Below, in pieces: positions 55,159-64,000 of a stretch of DNA of 64,000 nucleotides (the first letter of the stretch is position 1; each line of letters opens with the position of its first letter). The DNA lies in assembly GCA_014058105.1 (NCBI GenBank), contig JACGCM010002205.1:3286001-3350000 (forward strand), read 5' to 3'. Below the pieces are notes generated by a model that saw only the letters and a list, made by a program, of their open reading frames with translations, was not told the origin of the DNA and searched no databases. The translations under genes were made by a program, and so were the position numbers. The DNA is from Kingdonia uniflora (Eukaryota; Streptophyta; Magnoliopsida; Ranunculales; Circaeasteraceae).

Positions 55159-57106
55159 ATGGATAACCGTCCGGCTTCGAGATGGGCACTAATAGATGAA
55201 GAGATCGAAGAAATCGAAGCTAGTATTTCTGGTCGAGCCCCAATGGGTGATGGTATTGATGTAGAAGTTTTAGATGTAGTAACCGAGGCCCCATTATTAA
55301 TGGTACTGCCTGCTGAGGAGGTTGTGGTTTTGAGGCGTCAAAGGACGATAGTAACTGAGGATAATGAGGAGGAAAAAGTGTGGGGGGAGAAGGATGTTGT
55401 AGGGCCCTCGGGTGAGAGAGAGGGAGATAAAGGGCAATGTAGTGATAGCAGGGATTCTACTGAGTCGGATGGCATTGGGGGTCTCGTTACAACAAATGAT
55501 AGGGTTAGGTTAGAGCGATTTGCCGCTAAGTTAGAACTGTCGAAGGTGGGAATATTTTTGAGTGTTACAGGGGCAGGATTGACCTTTAAATCAAATCCTA
55601 GGAGCGGGATTATGGCTTATAGAGGCCAGATTCGATTAGGGATGGAGTTACCGCTCTGAAGGCTGGTGAAAGAAGTTTTGAACTTTTGGGAGGTGGCTCC
55701 AGTGCAAATGAACGAGAAGTTTTATTAGATGATGAAAGTGATAGAGGGGATGAATGTAAAATTGGCTGGTGAGGGCTGAAATTTGCTTAAGTGGTTTGAT
55801 ATTGCTACCTTTTACTCGAGGAAGGCGAGTTAGAACCCAGGGACCTATCACATCCAATGTCACCCTAAGAAACCTTGGTTCTTTGATCTGTGCTCGACGG
55901 GTCGAGGGTGGAATAAAGATTAGTTGATAGTGAGAGGTAACTTCGAGAATGTAGACGAGGATGACTCTTATAAATTGCATCATGGGGTATATAATGAAAG
56001 TAAGTTTGTTGTCGATAGGTTTGTTGTTGATGTGTTTATGAAATAAGTGATAACTATGTTTTGTTTTACTGTTGCAGGTCTGGGAAGTTCGACTTGGGAT
56101 AATCCGGTGAATTACATTGATAATCTGCTCAAGGCTAGTGAAGACTGGGTAAATTTGGTGTTTGACAGTCTCAAAATCAAGAGGCAAAGGAGGAAGAAGG
56201 CTGATTTCCTAGTTCGAAGCGTACCCACTACGCCAAAGCTAGCAAAGAGAAAAAGAAGTGAAGGTTCGGCCAAGAGGTCAAAGGAAATGGGAGGAGAGGA
56301 GCTACTGAGGAACTATCAGTTTGTGCCGAGACCTCGCAAGGGGTTGAAGCAAGTGGCAATAGTGCCCGAAGTGGCTATCGATACTTCGAGGTTAAGGCCA
56401 AGGCCAGTATCGACTCATGTTGAGAAAGGGAAGAGTCGTGCTGCTCCCGAAGCCCCAAAATTATAACAATCAAATGATGGCCAACGCAAGAGGTTCACTA
56501 ACAGATTGAATATTTTATTAGGCGGATGCTTGGGTGCGAACGTGCAGCAAGGCTATAAAGTCGGTAAAGGCGAAGTTACGGCAAGCAAGGGAAAACCTTG
56601 ATCTTTCCCGTGGGGCGGAAGCATCATTGGTGTTTGAGGTGATGAAGTTGAAGCGTGACCTTGGGGTTCTTACCGAATCTTGTGATGAGAGACTCAAACT
56701 TCAGCGGTCGAGGCTGGAGCGGAAGTGGGCTGCGAAGTTTGCAGCGTGTGAGAGAGAGAAGGCTGACCAGAAGGTGCGGTTCTAGGGATAGTACGATTGC
56801 GAATGCAAGGTAACTGTGAGGTTGAAGACTTTCATAGATGAAAAGGGGTATGACCCTGATACACTTGAACCATACCCTGTATCTCCAGAATTTGTTAAAG
56901 GTGATGAGGTCCAGTTAAAGGAAGTAGAGTTGCCTGTTGTTCATGAGACAGTTGGGAGTACTAAAGGTGGTGGAGATACTTCTCTCCTTGGAGCACCCAA
57001 TAGTGGTCTTGTTAATGGTAGAGCTATCAGAGTCTCAAATGAACCTATTGTGGTTGCTGATGGTGGAGAGTCTGTGGAACAAGAATGTGAGACCGTGCCG
57101 GTGTGA
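55159..57106 (+). pseudogene. Tat-5 main antisense gene (best-preserved copy)
   Basis: ATG 55159: 'MDNRPASRWALIDEEIEEIE', acidic region, 'RLERFAAKLELSKVG', 'MAYRGQIRLGMELPL' (stop at 55657), 'VAPVQMNEKFY', 'FFDLCSTGRGWNKD' (55877-55920). Intron 56000-56077 joins in frame. The next exon has 'NPVNYIDNLLKASEDWVNLV', 'KIKRQRRKKADFLVR' and a basic stretch. After a stop at 56464 and a likely acceptor at 56521 comes a coiled coil 'AIKSVKAKLRQARENLDLSR' to 56785, then 'GYDPDTLEPYPVSPEF' and an acidic end at 57106. About four stops in roughly 600 codons. Likely a spliced gene in the intact family; function unknown, nuclear role possible from the basic patches. Confidence 0.75.
56000..56077 (+). other. 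Predicted intron of the Tat-5 antisense gene
   Basis: 78 bp, GAAA/GTAAGT donor, TTTTACTGTTGCAG acceptor, phase 1. The intron itself contains a stop in the upstream frame (56042), and removal keeps the frame open for 129 more codons. Confidence 0.75.
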
Positions 57107-57516
57107 GGTACTTGTAGTTGGGGTTATACGTCGTTTTCTGCTGACATGTGGTAATTTGTAATATGTTGAACTGTGTTGCTACTGTTTTTCTTTGAACTTC
57201 TGTAATTAATTCTAAATATGCTGATGTATATTTTTCTGTGGTACATTCTGAGTCTGTTGAATCTGACTTTCCGATGTAGTGCCTTAGTAGTCATGCTATC
57301 TTATGCTAACCTTGGAATGTTGGAATTTGCATGCTTATTCTGCCAATTTTGCTTGCTTTGATCTGTTGATGATTGATCTTTGACTTGCTCTCCGACTGTT
57401 GCATTTGACAAATATTATGTAAGATACTTCCTTGATGTTTACATGACTGTAGCATTGTCAATCCATGTAGAATGTGGATATAATGTGGATTAAACTCTGT
57501 GTGTTCTTTTGGACAT
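57107..57516. other. Tat-5 spacer between antisense gene end and tandem array
   Basis: T-rich non-coding sequence, probably the 3' UTR of the antisense gene. Nothing else seen. Confidence 0.5.
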
Positions 57517-58190
57517 CGAAGGCCGAAGCCACAACGATGTTGAAAACTCAAAACATTTCCAGGTCGCCCCCGAGTATCAGTCGGGGCGAGGGGAAGTGAT
57601 ACCTAGGGGAAACCCGAAAATGTGCTGAACTTCGAAGGCCTAAGCCACAACGAAGTAATCAGATCGCCTCCAACGCATTCCCGAGGGTCCGGTCTTTCGA
57701 CCATCCTTGCCCCTCGAGTTTGCTCGAATGTTGGAAACTTGAGCAATTCAAGGTCACCCCCAAGTATTTGTCAAGGCGAGGGTGGACATAATACCCAGGG
57801 TAGACCAAGAAAAGGATTGTACTAAGTCAGTTTTAGAGCCTGAACAAAGGAATATTGAATCGCCTCCAATGCATCCCCGAGGGTCCGATCTTTCGACCAT
57901 TCTTGCCCCTCGAGTTTGCTCGAATTTTGGAGACTTGAGCAATTCAAGGTCACCCCCAAGTATCTGTCAGGGCGAGGGTGGACAAGATACTCGGGGTAGA
58001 CCAAGAAAAGGACTGTACATCGAAGGTCGTAGCCACAATGAAGGAATATCGAACTGCCTCCCATGCATCCCCGAGGGTCCGGTCTTTTGACCATCCTTGC
58101 CCCTCGAGTTTGCTCGAATTTTGGAGAATGGAAAATTGTCGAGATCATCCTCGAGTACCAGTTGGGTCGAAGGCTAAATGGTATTCGAGT
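57517..58190 (-). repeat. 195-bp tandem array downstream of Tat-5 pol
   Basis: 'cgagggtccg.tcttt.gacca' recurs at 57682, 57878 and 58072 (periods 196 and 194), within units containing 'cttgcccctcgagtttgctcga' and 'gaaggc..aagccacaa'. Three near-complete units and a partial one. GC-richer than the rest. Frames inside it on both strands are repeat artefacts. Confidence 0.9.
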
Positions 58191-58298
58191 TAAACCAAGA
58201 AATTCAAACTGAAACATGAGAGGAAGTATTGGTGACAAAAACCTCGTTTATTGATTATCCTGGATTACATCGGTGGTACATGATTGTAGGTAAGGCCT

Positions 58299-59480
58299 TT
58301 AATAAGAGACCAACTGCATTGTGTTCCAAGGGTTCGGTAGAGGCTTTTCGTCTTCTCTCATCAAGTAGTAAGATCCTTTGTTTGTTTTATCGTAGACAAT
58401 GTAGGGTCCTTCCCAAGATTCGGCTAATTTTCCAGCATTCGCAAGCTTCGTCGACTGATTAACACGTCGGAGTACTAGATCTCCAACATTAAAACCTCGT
58501 GGTCGAACTTGCTTGTTGTAAGATTTTTGAAGTGATGCGTGGTAGCAGCCCAGGTTGGCGATAACTCGGTCTCTGGTTTCATCAATCCACAACATGTTGC
58601 ATGCGAGTTCAAATTCATTATCTTCGTCTAGGAGGTTAGGATCTCGAGTGGGTATTTCGAACTGAGTTGGTAGTACTGCTTCTGTTCCATATGTTAGGAG
58701 GAAGGGGATGCATCCGGTAGACTTTCTTGGTGTTGTACGATAGACCCTGATGACGTGTTGCAACTCTTGATCCCATCATCCTTTTTTTGTATCGACTCTT
58801 TTCTTCAGACCATCAACGATAGTTTTGTTAATTACTTCGACTTGACCGTTGCCCTGGGGGTAGTAAGGTGTGGAGGGCGAGAGAGTAATGTTTTGTTTTT
58901 TGAGGAAATTCCTTACTTTACTGCCAACGAACTGGGGACCATTATCGTACCGAATCATGTGGGGGCAGCCGAAACGAGTGATGATATTTTCTTATAAAAA
59001 CTTGATAACTTCATATTCTCTGGTTCGGCATAAGGGAACAGCTTCGACCCATTTGGTGAAGTAATCAGTGGCAACGAGGAAGTTTTCTCTGCTACCCAAA
59101 GCTTTTGGAAACAGACCAATAAGATCGATGGCCCATCTTTTGAATGGCCAAGAAACTTGGCTGACATGAAGATCTCGAGAGGGGCAATGGATGCCATGGG
59201 CATGACGCTGGCATTTACCACAATGTGTTGCATATTCTGAAGCTTGCTTTCTCATACCAGGCCAAAACAATCCTTGGGTTACAGTTCGAAAGGCCAAAGA
59301 TCGACCAGCGGTATGAGCACCACAGGTGCCTTCGTGAAGCTTTGCTAAGATTCGAGAGGCTTCGGTATTGGATATACATCGAAGGAGGATGCCATTTGGA
59401 GATTTGCGATGTAGTTCATTGTTATGGATAGTGTATCTGCGGCAGTTTTCTAATAGCGAACGTCAGACTTTGGGATCATC
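58299..59480 (-). pseudogene. Tat-5 integrase
   Basis: 'KLHEGTCGAHTAGRSLAFRT', 'QGLFWPGMRKQASEYATH' and 'CGKCQRHAHG' (zinc finger), 'VATDYFTKWVEAVPLCRTRE' (Asp), 'RYDNGPQFVGSKV' (Asp), 'PYYPQGNGQVEVINKTIVDG' (Glu), 'VYRTTPRKSTGCIPFLLTYG', 'WIDETRDRVIANLGCYHASL' and 'AGKLAESWEGPYIVYDKTNK'. Only two stops (about 58995 and 58776) interrupt a catalytic triad that is otherwise complete. Confidence 0.92.
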
Positions 59481-59501
59481 AGGAAGGGTGGCGTTGCTAA
59501 G

Positions 59502-60060
59502 TTAACGAAGGAATGGTGTTCGCCAATCATCTAAATCGAGACTCTCGCCCCCAGTATTGATGGCATTGATTTCCATCTGGTTAATACTTGGGTGTTCAAT
59601 TACTTTGATATGGAGGGTTCGAGATTCTGTCTGTCCCAGCATAGCTGCTATGTAGGCGAGGTCATTGGCATGTCTGTTTTCTCCTCGAGGATAATGGGTA
59701 ATTGTTGATTTTTTGGGAAATTGGTCCATGCGCTGTCGCACAAGTAAAGCGTAGTCAACCATGCGACCGTTAGCTTGATTTTCTCCAGAATAATGTCTCT
59801 GAATGTGTTGGGAATCTGTATAAGCTGTGAGTTTGGGGATGCCGAGATCGAGTGCAAGGTCGAGACCATGGATCAGTGCTTCATACTCTGCTTCATTATT
59901 GGAACATTCAAAGGTAAGTTTAACTACTTTCTCTATTCGGTCATTAGTCAGTGTGACCAAGACAATACCAATTCCTGAACCATTTGGTTCTGCAGAGCCA
60001 TCTGTGAATAAACGCCAACCGATAAGGGGATCCCATGTATCTACTACTTCAGGTTGATCT
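59502..60060 (-). pseudogene. Tat-5 archaeal-type RNase H and linker
   Basis: Within an uninterrupted 445-codon frame (60839-59502): 'GWRLFTDGSAEPNGSGIGIV', 'CSNNEAEYEALIHGLDLALD', 'LTAYTDSQ', 'GRMVDYALLVRQRMDQF', 'HYPRGENRHANDLAYIAAML', then the linker 'INTGGESLDLDDWRTPFL'. Catalytic acidic residues Asp (DGS), Glu (EYEA) and Asp (TDSQ) are present; the last Asp has Asn in 'HANDLA' context. Confidence 0.92.
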
Positions 60061-60839
60061 TTCGGTTGATTGTCTTCGTGTTCTTCCCAGTCGCAATCTT
60101 CGACCGGGAAGTCGGCGAGGAAATCTGCTACTGCTTGGCCTTTATGAGAAATTTGCTTCTCGAAGGCTATGTCGTGCTCGCCAAGGTATACATACCATTG
60201 TTGTACTCGTCTGGATTTTTCTTTTTTACTAAGTACTTCACGGAGAGAGTAACTCATGATGACACGAATGGGTTGGGCCTGAAAATATGGTTTGAGCTTG
60301 CGGGCTGAATAAACAAGTGTCAGGAGAAATCGTTCAAGTTTGGAATAATGGGTTTCGGCAGGGGTTAGAGTTTTACTAATGAAATACACAGGTTTTTTGA
60401 TATTGTAATCAAGGCGAATGAGTACAGAACTAATTGAAGTTTTAGTGGCAGTGAGATATAAGGAGAGTGTTTCACCTTCGATGGGGGTACTGATGATGGG
60501 TGGGCGGCTAAGATAAGTTTTGAGTTCGAGAAAGGCGTCTTCGCACTCAGGGGTCCAATTGATCTCAGGGTTATTTTTCTTTCTTATTTTATGGGGGCCC
60601 TGACTGCGTAAGAGGGAGAAGAGCCAAGCACATCTATTGGAGGACTTGGAAATAAAATGGTTAAGGGCTGCAATCCTGCCAGCCACCTTTTGGATGTCTC
60701 TCTTTATTATGGGTGAGGGGATGTCAATGAGGGCTCGAATATGGGTGGGGTCAATTTCGATGCCACGTTTACTGATAAGGTGGTCCAAGAATTTTCCAGA
60801 TGAGACGCCAAACTGGCACTTCTCTGGGTTGAGTTTCAT
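60061..60839 (-). pseudogene. Tat-5 RT connection and RNase H
   Basis: Same open frame: 'KLNPEKCQFGVSSGKFLDHL', 'IDPTHIRALIDIPSPI', 'CAWLFSLLRSQGPHKIRKKN', 'ECEDAFLELKTYLSRPPIIS', 'SSVLIRLDYNIKKPVYFISK', 'SYSLREVLSKKEKSRRVQQW', 'KGQAVADFLADFPVEDCDWE'. A stop at 60842 precedes it. Confidence 0.92.
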
Positions 60840-61400
60840 TTAATAGGTGCGAAGTATTGAGAAGATGTCGGTCAGGTCGTGGAGGTGGGTCTGTTTTTGT
60901 ATACTCTTGCATTACATGTCGTTGATGTAGACTTCAACTGACTTGCCAAGCAGGGGTTTAAACTTAGTTGTGACGAGGCGCTGGTAAGTGGCACCCACAT
61001 TTTTAAGGCCGAAGGGCATGCCATTAAAACAATAAAGGCCTTGGTCAGTTATGAAGAAAGTTTTAAGTTGATCTTCTGGAAGGAGGGGTACCTGATTATA
61101 ACCCGAAGCTGCGTCCATCATGGATAAGCGCTCGTGTCCAGCAGTGTCATCGAGGAGTGCTAAAATGGTAGGCAGTGTGAAACTGTCCTTTGGTGTGTGT
61201 TTATTGAGGTCGGTGAAGTCGACGCAGATTCGGATCTTTTCGTTCTTCTTAGGTACTGCCATAATGTTCGATATTCAGTCAGCGTACTTGACTTCCCTGA
61301 TAAAGCCTGCGGCTATAAGCTTGTATACTTCGAGGTTAACTGCATTTTGAAGTTGTGGTGCCAGGGTACGCTTCTTTTGTTTGACTGCCATGGAATTAGG
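60840..61400 (-). pseudogene. Tat-5 reverse transcriptase core
   Basis: 'VYKLIAAGFIREVKYAD', a stop at 61277, then 'MAVPKKNEKIRICVDFTDLN', 'HERLSMMDAASGYNQVPLLP', 'MPFGLKNVGATYQRLVTTKF' and 'SVEVYINDM' at about 60915-60940. The family motif is YIDDM; here the first aspartate is asparagine, which would abolish polymerisation. A stop directly follows at 60914. Confidence 0.92.
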
Positions 61401-61640
61401 AATGAGATTGAGGCGATGGCATGCCAGGCTAGGGTCGACACTAGGCATCTCCTGAAATGTCCAAGCAAAGATGCCTGTATTTGCTCGAAGGAAATCTGTA
61501 AGCTCGAGGCGTTCGGCCTCTCTGATAAAAGTTCCAATGAATATTCCTCGACCAGGGCCATCGAGTTTGATATAAACGGTAGGTTTGATATGGGGGGTGG
61601 TATCTGTCGAAGTCGATGGGATAGAAAGGTGCAGTGATTG

Positions 61641-62745
61641 CTATGGGCGTTTGACAAGTTTTCTGGTCAGGTCAATTTCTCGGTGCCCGCATGAGCGGGC
61701 GAGACGTTGAGATCCTTTGAGGTACCACGTACCCTCGGGAGTTGCAAAACGAAGGGTTAGTTGATAAGTCGAGGGTATAGCTCGTATAGCATGGAGCCAG
61801 CCCCGGCCGAGTATGCTGAGGTATTCAGATTTCTTGTCGTTGACAAGGAAGCTGGTTTGAAGGGTGAGGGGTCCTGTGGTGACAGGTAGGCTGATACGAG
61901 CGACGGTGACTTCGGTAGTCCTATTGAATCTTTTTAACTCGGCGTTGGCTGGGGTAATGAGTTCAGTTTTTTGTATTTTTTCGATGGTGGGTAGAAATAG
62001 GATGTCAGCTGCACTTCCTGTGTCGATGAGCATTGTGTGAAGGACAATGTTCTCAATCTTAATCATGATGACCAGAGGATCGGAATGAGGGAAACGGACG
62101 TGTGACGTGTCATAATTGATGAAAGAAATGCCCTCAAGATGAGGGTGACGGCTGCATTCTGGCAGTAGGGTAGAAAATTTTTCCTGGTAAGAAAGTTTGT
62201 AACATTCGCCGATGCGCTTTCGTTTGCTATGCGAACGACCACTGTCTATATTATTGACTTCGAGGAAATATGATCGGTAGATATGTACCACGGCTGGGTC
62301 AGCAGTGGGGGTTGAGAGGGTTTGAAGGTAAGACCCATCGAGATAACTGGGAAGGTCGGTAACGTACTGGTGCAGACGTCCTGCTCGGAGGATGAGTTCG
62401 AGAGAACGTTGGAGGGCGAAACATTTGTTCGTATGGTGACAATTGCATTTGTGATTGGCGCAATAAGGCTCCTTAGGTATGACTTCGATTGGGAGAGGGA
62501 TGCACCATATGAGGTCTGCCTGAATGTACGGTATGAGGGTACTGAGGGGGACGGTGAGTGTAGGCAAGATAGGCTTCGATCGCTTCCTGCGAGCTTCAGC
62601 ACTACTGTCGGTATAAGGGTGTTTGCGGCTCTCAGTCTCTTGTGAGATGGGAGCGATCAAGGGTAGTGGAGTGGGATGTGAATGCTGTAACGGTTTGTTA
62701 AAGTGGGTAATATTCAAAGGTTGGGTATGTTTGCGGGATTATTGG
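61641..62745 (-). pseudogene. Tat-5 gag C-terminus and aspartic protease
   Basis: 358 codons open from 62717. 'CANHKCNCHHTNKCFALQRS' is the zinc-binding-like end of gag, then 'LRAGRLHQYVTDLPSYLDGS'. Protease: 'GISFINYDTSHVRFPHSDPL', 'TMLIDTGSAADILFLPTIEK' with an intact DTG (about 62015), 'LSILGRGWLHAIRAIPSTYQ' and 'GTWYLKGSQRLARSCGHRE'. The N-terminal part contains 'RRKRSKP', a basic patch. The only Tat protease in the window with an intact active-site triplet. The frame continues past a stop at 61641 into 'FIGTFIREAERLELTDFLRA', the start of RT. Confidence 0.9.
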
Positions 62746-63959
62746 AGTCTTTCGAGGTCGATATAACCGTTGACCTTCGAGAGCATCTCTTCGAGTGTTT
62801 GGGGTTTATGGAGGACGAGGTGTTCTTTTACTCGACTATGATCAGGTAGAGTATTTGAATATGCGAGGATAGCATTTGTACAGTCGAGGTTCTCTATTTT
62901 CCGTGACACGCCGAGGAATCGCTTTGTGAAGGCTTCGAGGGTCTCTGTGCTTGACTTTCTAAAATTAAATAATGCGTCAACTCTGACTTCTCTGTCTTTG
63001 TTGAAGCAAAACTGGGCGATGAAGAACAGCGTGAGTTGCTCGAAACTTCGTATCCAACCATTTGGGAGATTATGATACTATCGAAGTAGGTTTTCAGTGA
63101 GGCTAGTTGGGAAAAGTCAACATAACAGGTAGTCGGCAGTAGAGTAAAGGCTTAGTGAGTTTTTGAAATTCGAAAATGTAGGTTTTGGGGTCTGTGTTGC
63201 GATATTTACTGAGCTTGGGGGAACGGAAATTGGAGGGGGTATGTCGATGGTGAGTAGGGTGGCACAAATGAGATTGTTGAGGCGGCTCCATGAGTTTAAG
63301 GCTGGGCTTGCGCTGACGCGAATAGCGGGTTGTATCTTGTGGTCGAAGTCTTGTTGCGTGACAATATGCAGGAGGGGGAGATTGGTGATGTCGATGGTTG
63401 CAGGGTCGTATGTGTGGTATATATTCAGCACTGCGCTCCCCGATTCGGTCTCGAGTGGGACAACGCTCGCCGAGTCGGCCTTTGACAGGCCGAGGGTGTC
63501 TTGATGAATGGAGGGTAGAGTCAGAAGAGTCTTTTGTAGGGTGGATTCTGAGGTGGATAGAGCCAGTGGGGGGAATAGTAGGGGGAATACCTTCGGCACC
63601 GATGGGAGCTGGGGGTAACTCGAGGTTTGTTAAGGGTCCAAGGCGGGCGCGGGCAGATACGCGTGATTGATCCGACACCTTGGACTGACGGGCGGGTTCC
63701 AAGGGCTCTAACCTTTGAAGTTCTCGGACTGTGTTGCGTAGCTTATTGATTGCTCGATTCTGTCTATTTTTGTCATCTACTCGGCGATTCCGTTCGGTTT
63801 CCAATGTCTGGCAGTGGTTTTCTCATTCCTGGGTGAGTTGATGCTGATGGTGCTCTTCTACTTGAGCAATTTGCTGAGATAGTAAAATGACTTGAGCAGT
63901 GACTCCGTCAATAGAGCTTCCTGCCTGAGTTGAGTTGGCACGGTGGGAAGGGGCCATTG
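62746..63959 (-). pseudogene. Tat-5 gag, N-terminal and capsid region
   Basis: Start near 63959 ('MAPSHRANSTQAGSSIDG'), a coiled-coil-like Gln/Glu/Arg-rich start to 63700, a Pro-rich middle (63600-63500), then in shifted frames 'QTPKPTFSNFKNSLSLYSTA' and the capsid end 'QLTLFFIAQFCFNKDREV', 'TKRFLGVSRKIENLDCTNAI' and 'LEEMLSKVNGYIDLERLQ' (62750). One stop near 63825 and at least two frameshifts. Confidence 0.85.
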
Positions 63960-64000
63960 AAAAGGAGCGGTAAATGGTAGGAAAGAAAGGAAGGTAACAA

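Larger units (their letters stand above)
51786..64000 (-). mobile_element. Tat-5: best-preserved Tat-lineage retrotransposon, minus orientation, runs off the window
   Basis: 3' LTR 51786-52481, PPT 52482-52497, antisense genes on the plus strand (52736-57106), a 195-bp array (57517-58190), then pol and gag on the minus strand to about 63957. The 5' LTR must lie beyond 64000. Flank before the LTR is ACATT (51781-51785), half of a target duplication that cannot be checked. Long open frames (up to 445 codons) and few stops suggest the youngest insertion of the nest. Confidence 0.9.

Noticed and set aside
55648..56187. 179-codon minus-strand ORF
   Set aside because: Opposite strand of the Tat-5 antisense gene, whose conserved motifs are on the plus strand and shared with three other elements.
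52482..57106. Considering the plus-strand genes as host genes
   Set aside because: They lie between a Tat-5 PPT/LTR and its tandem array/pol, have homologues at the same place in three other Tat elements, and carry stops.
57622..58238. Overlapping ORFs on both strands with 'GSGLSTILAPRVCSNVG'-like repeats
   Set aside because: Product of the 195-bp tandem array; same peptide repeated in each unit, both strands open.

Overview
The window looks like heterochromatic, repeat-packed DNA of a flowering plant. The evidence is plant-specific Ty3/gypsy lineages (Tat and Athila), a CACTA DNA transposon, an L1-like LINE fragment and AT-rich spacers. No host gene, tRNA or rRNA could be supported. The species cannot be named from the sequence; a dicot is a guess.

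Almost everything is one nest of transposons, named here for reference. Tat-1 (+, 344-2950 and 10609-17460) is a decayed Tat element. A CACTA element (2951-10608) with matching ends and a 3-bp target duplication splits its integrase. Tat-2 (-) is represented by a truncated LTR (17461-17609 plus 26846-26916) and its 3' internal part (26917-28433). An Athila element (17610-26845, +) sits inside that LTR. Tat-3 (+) begins with its 5' LTR at 28434, runs to 34778, resumes at 49234 and reaches 51785. Tat-4 (+, 34779-49233) is inserted in Tat-3 and has two 581-bp LTRs. Tat-5 (-) is inserted at 51786, runs off the right edge and is the best-preserved copy. Positions 1-343 are a further LTR of the Tat-1/Tat-2 family.

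Each Tat element reads gag, protease, reverse transcriptase, RNase H, a second archaeal-type RNase H, then integrase. Tat-1, Tat-4 and Tat-5 then carry a family-specific tandem array (44, about 157 and about 195 bp units). After that comes a block of genes on the opposite strand to gag-pol.

That antisense block is the most interesting part. Tat-1, Tat-3, Tat-4 and Tat-5 all encode a homologous antisense protein. It has an N-terminal region with a 'YGLxIPL'-like motif, then a block ending in 'FFDxxSAGRxWxDH', then a short intron (74-92 bp) at the same position, then a conserved post-intron exon and long coiled coils. In Tat-4 and Tat-5 the antisense block seems to hold three consecutive reading units at similar distances from the 3' LTR, several with TATA boxes of their own. 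Tat-1 and Tat-2 share the first small antisense ORF and its TATA box. Extra antisense ORFs are known in Tat-lineage elements in general; the shared intron, module order and private promoters are read here from the sequence.

Nearly all reading frames carry stops or frameshifts, so coordinates given as CDS-like domains are pseudogene extents unless stated otherwise.
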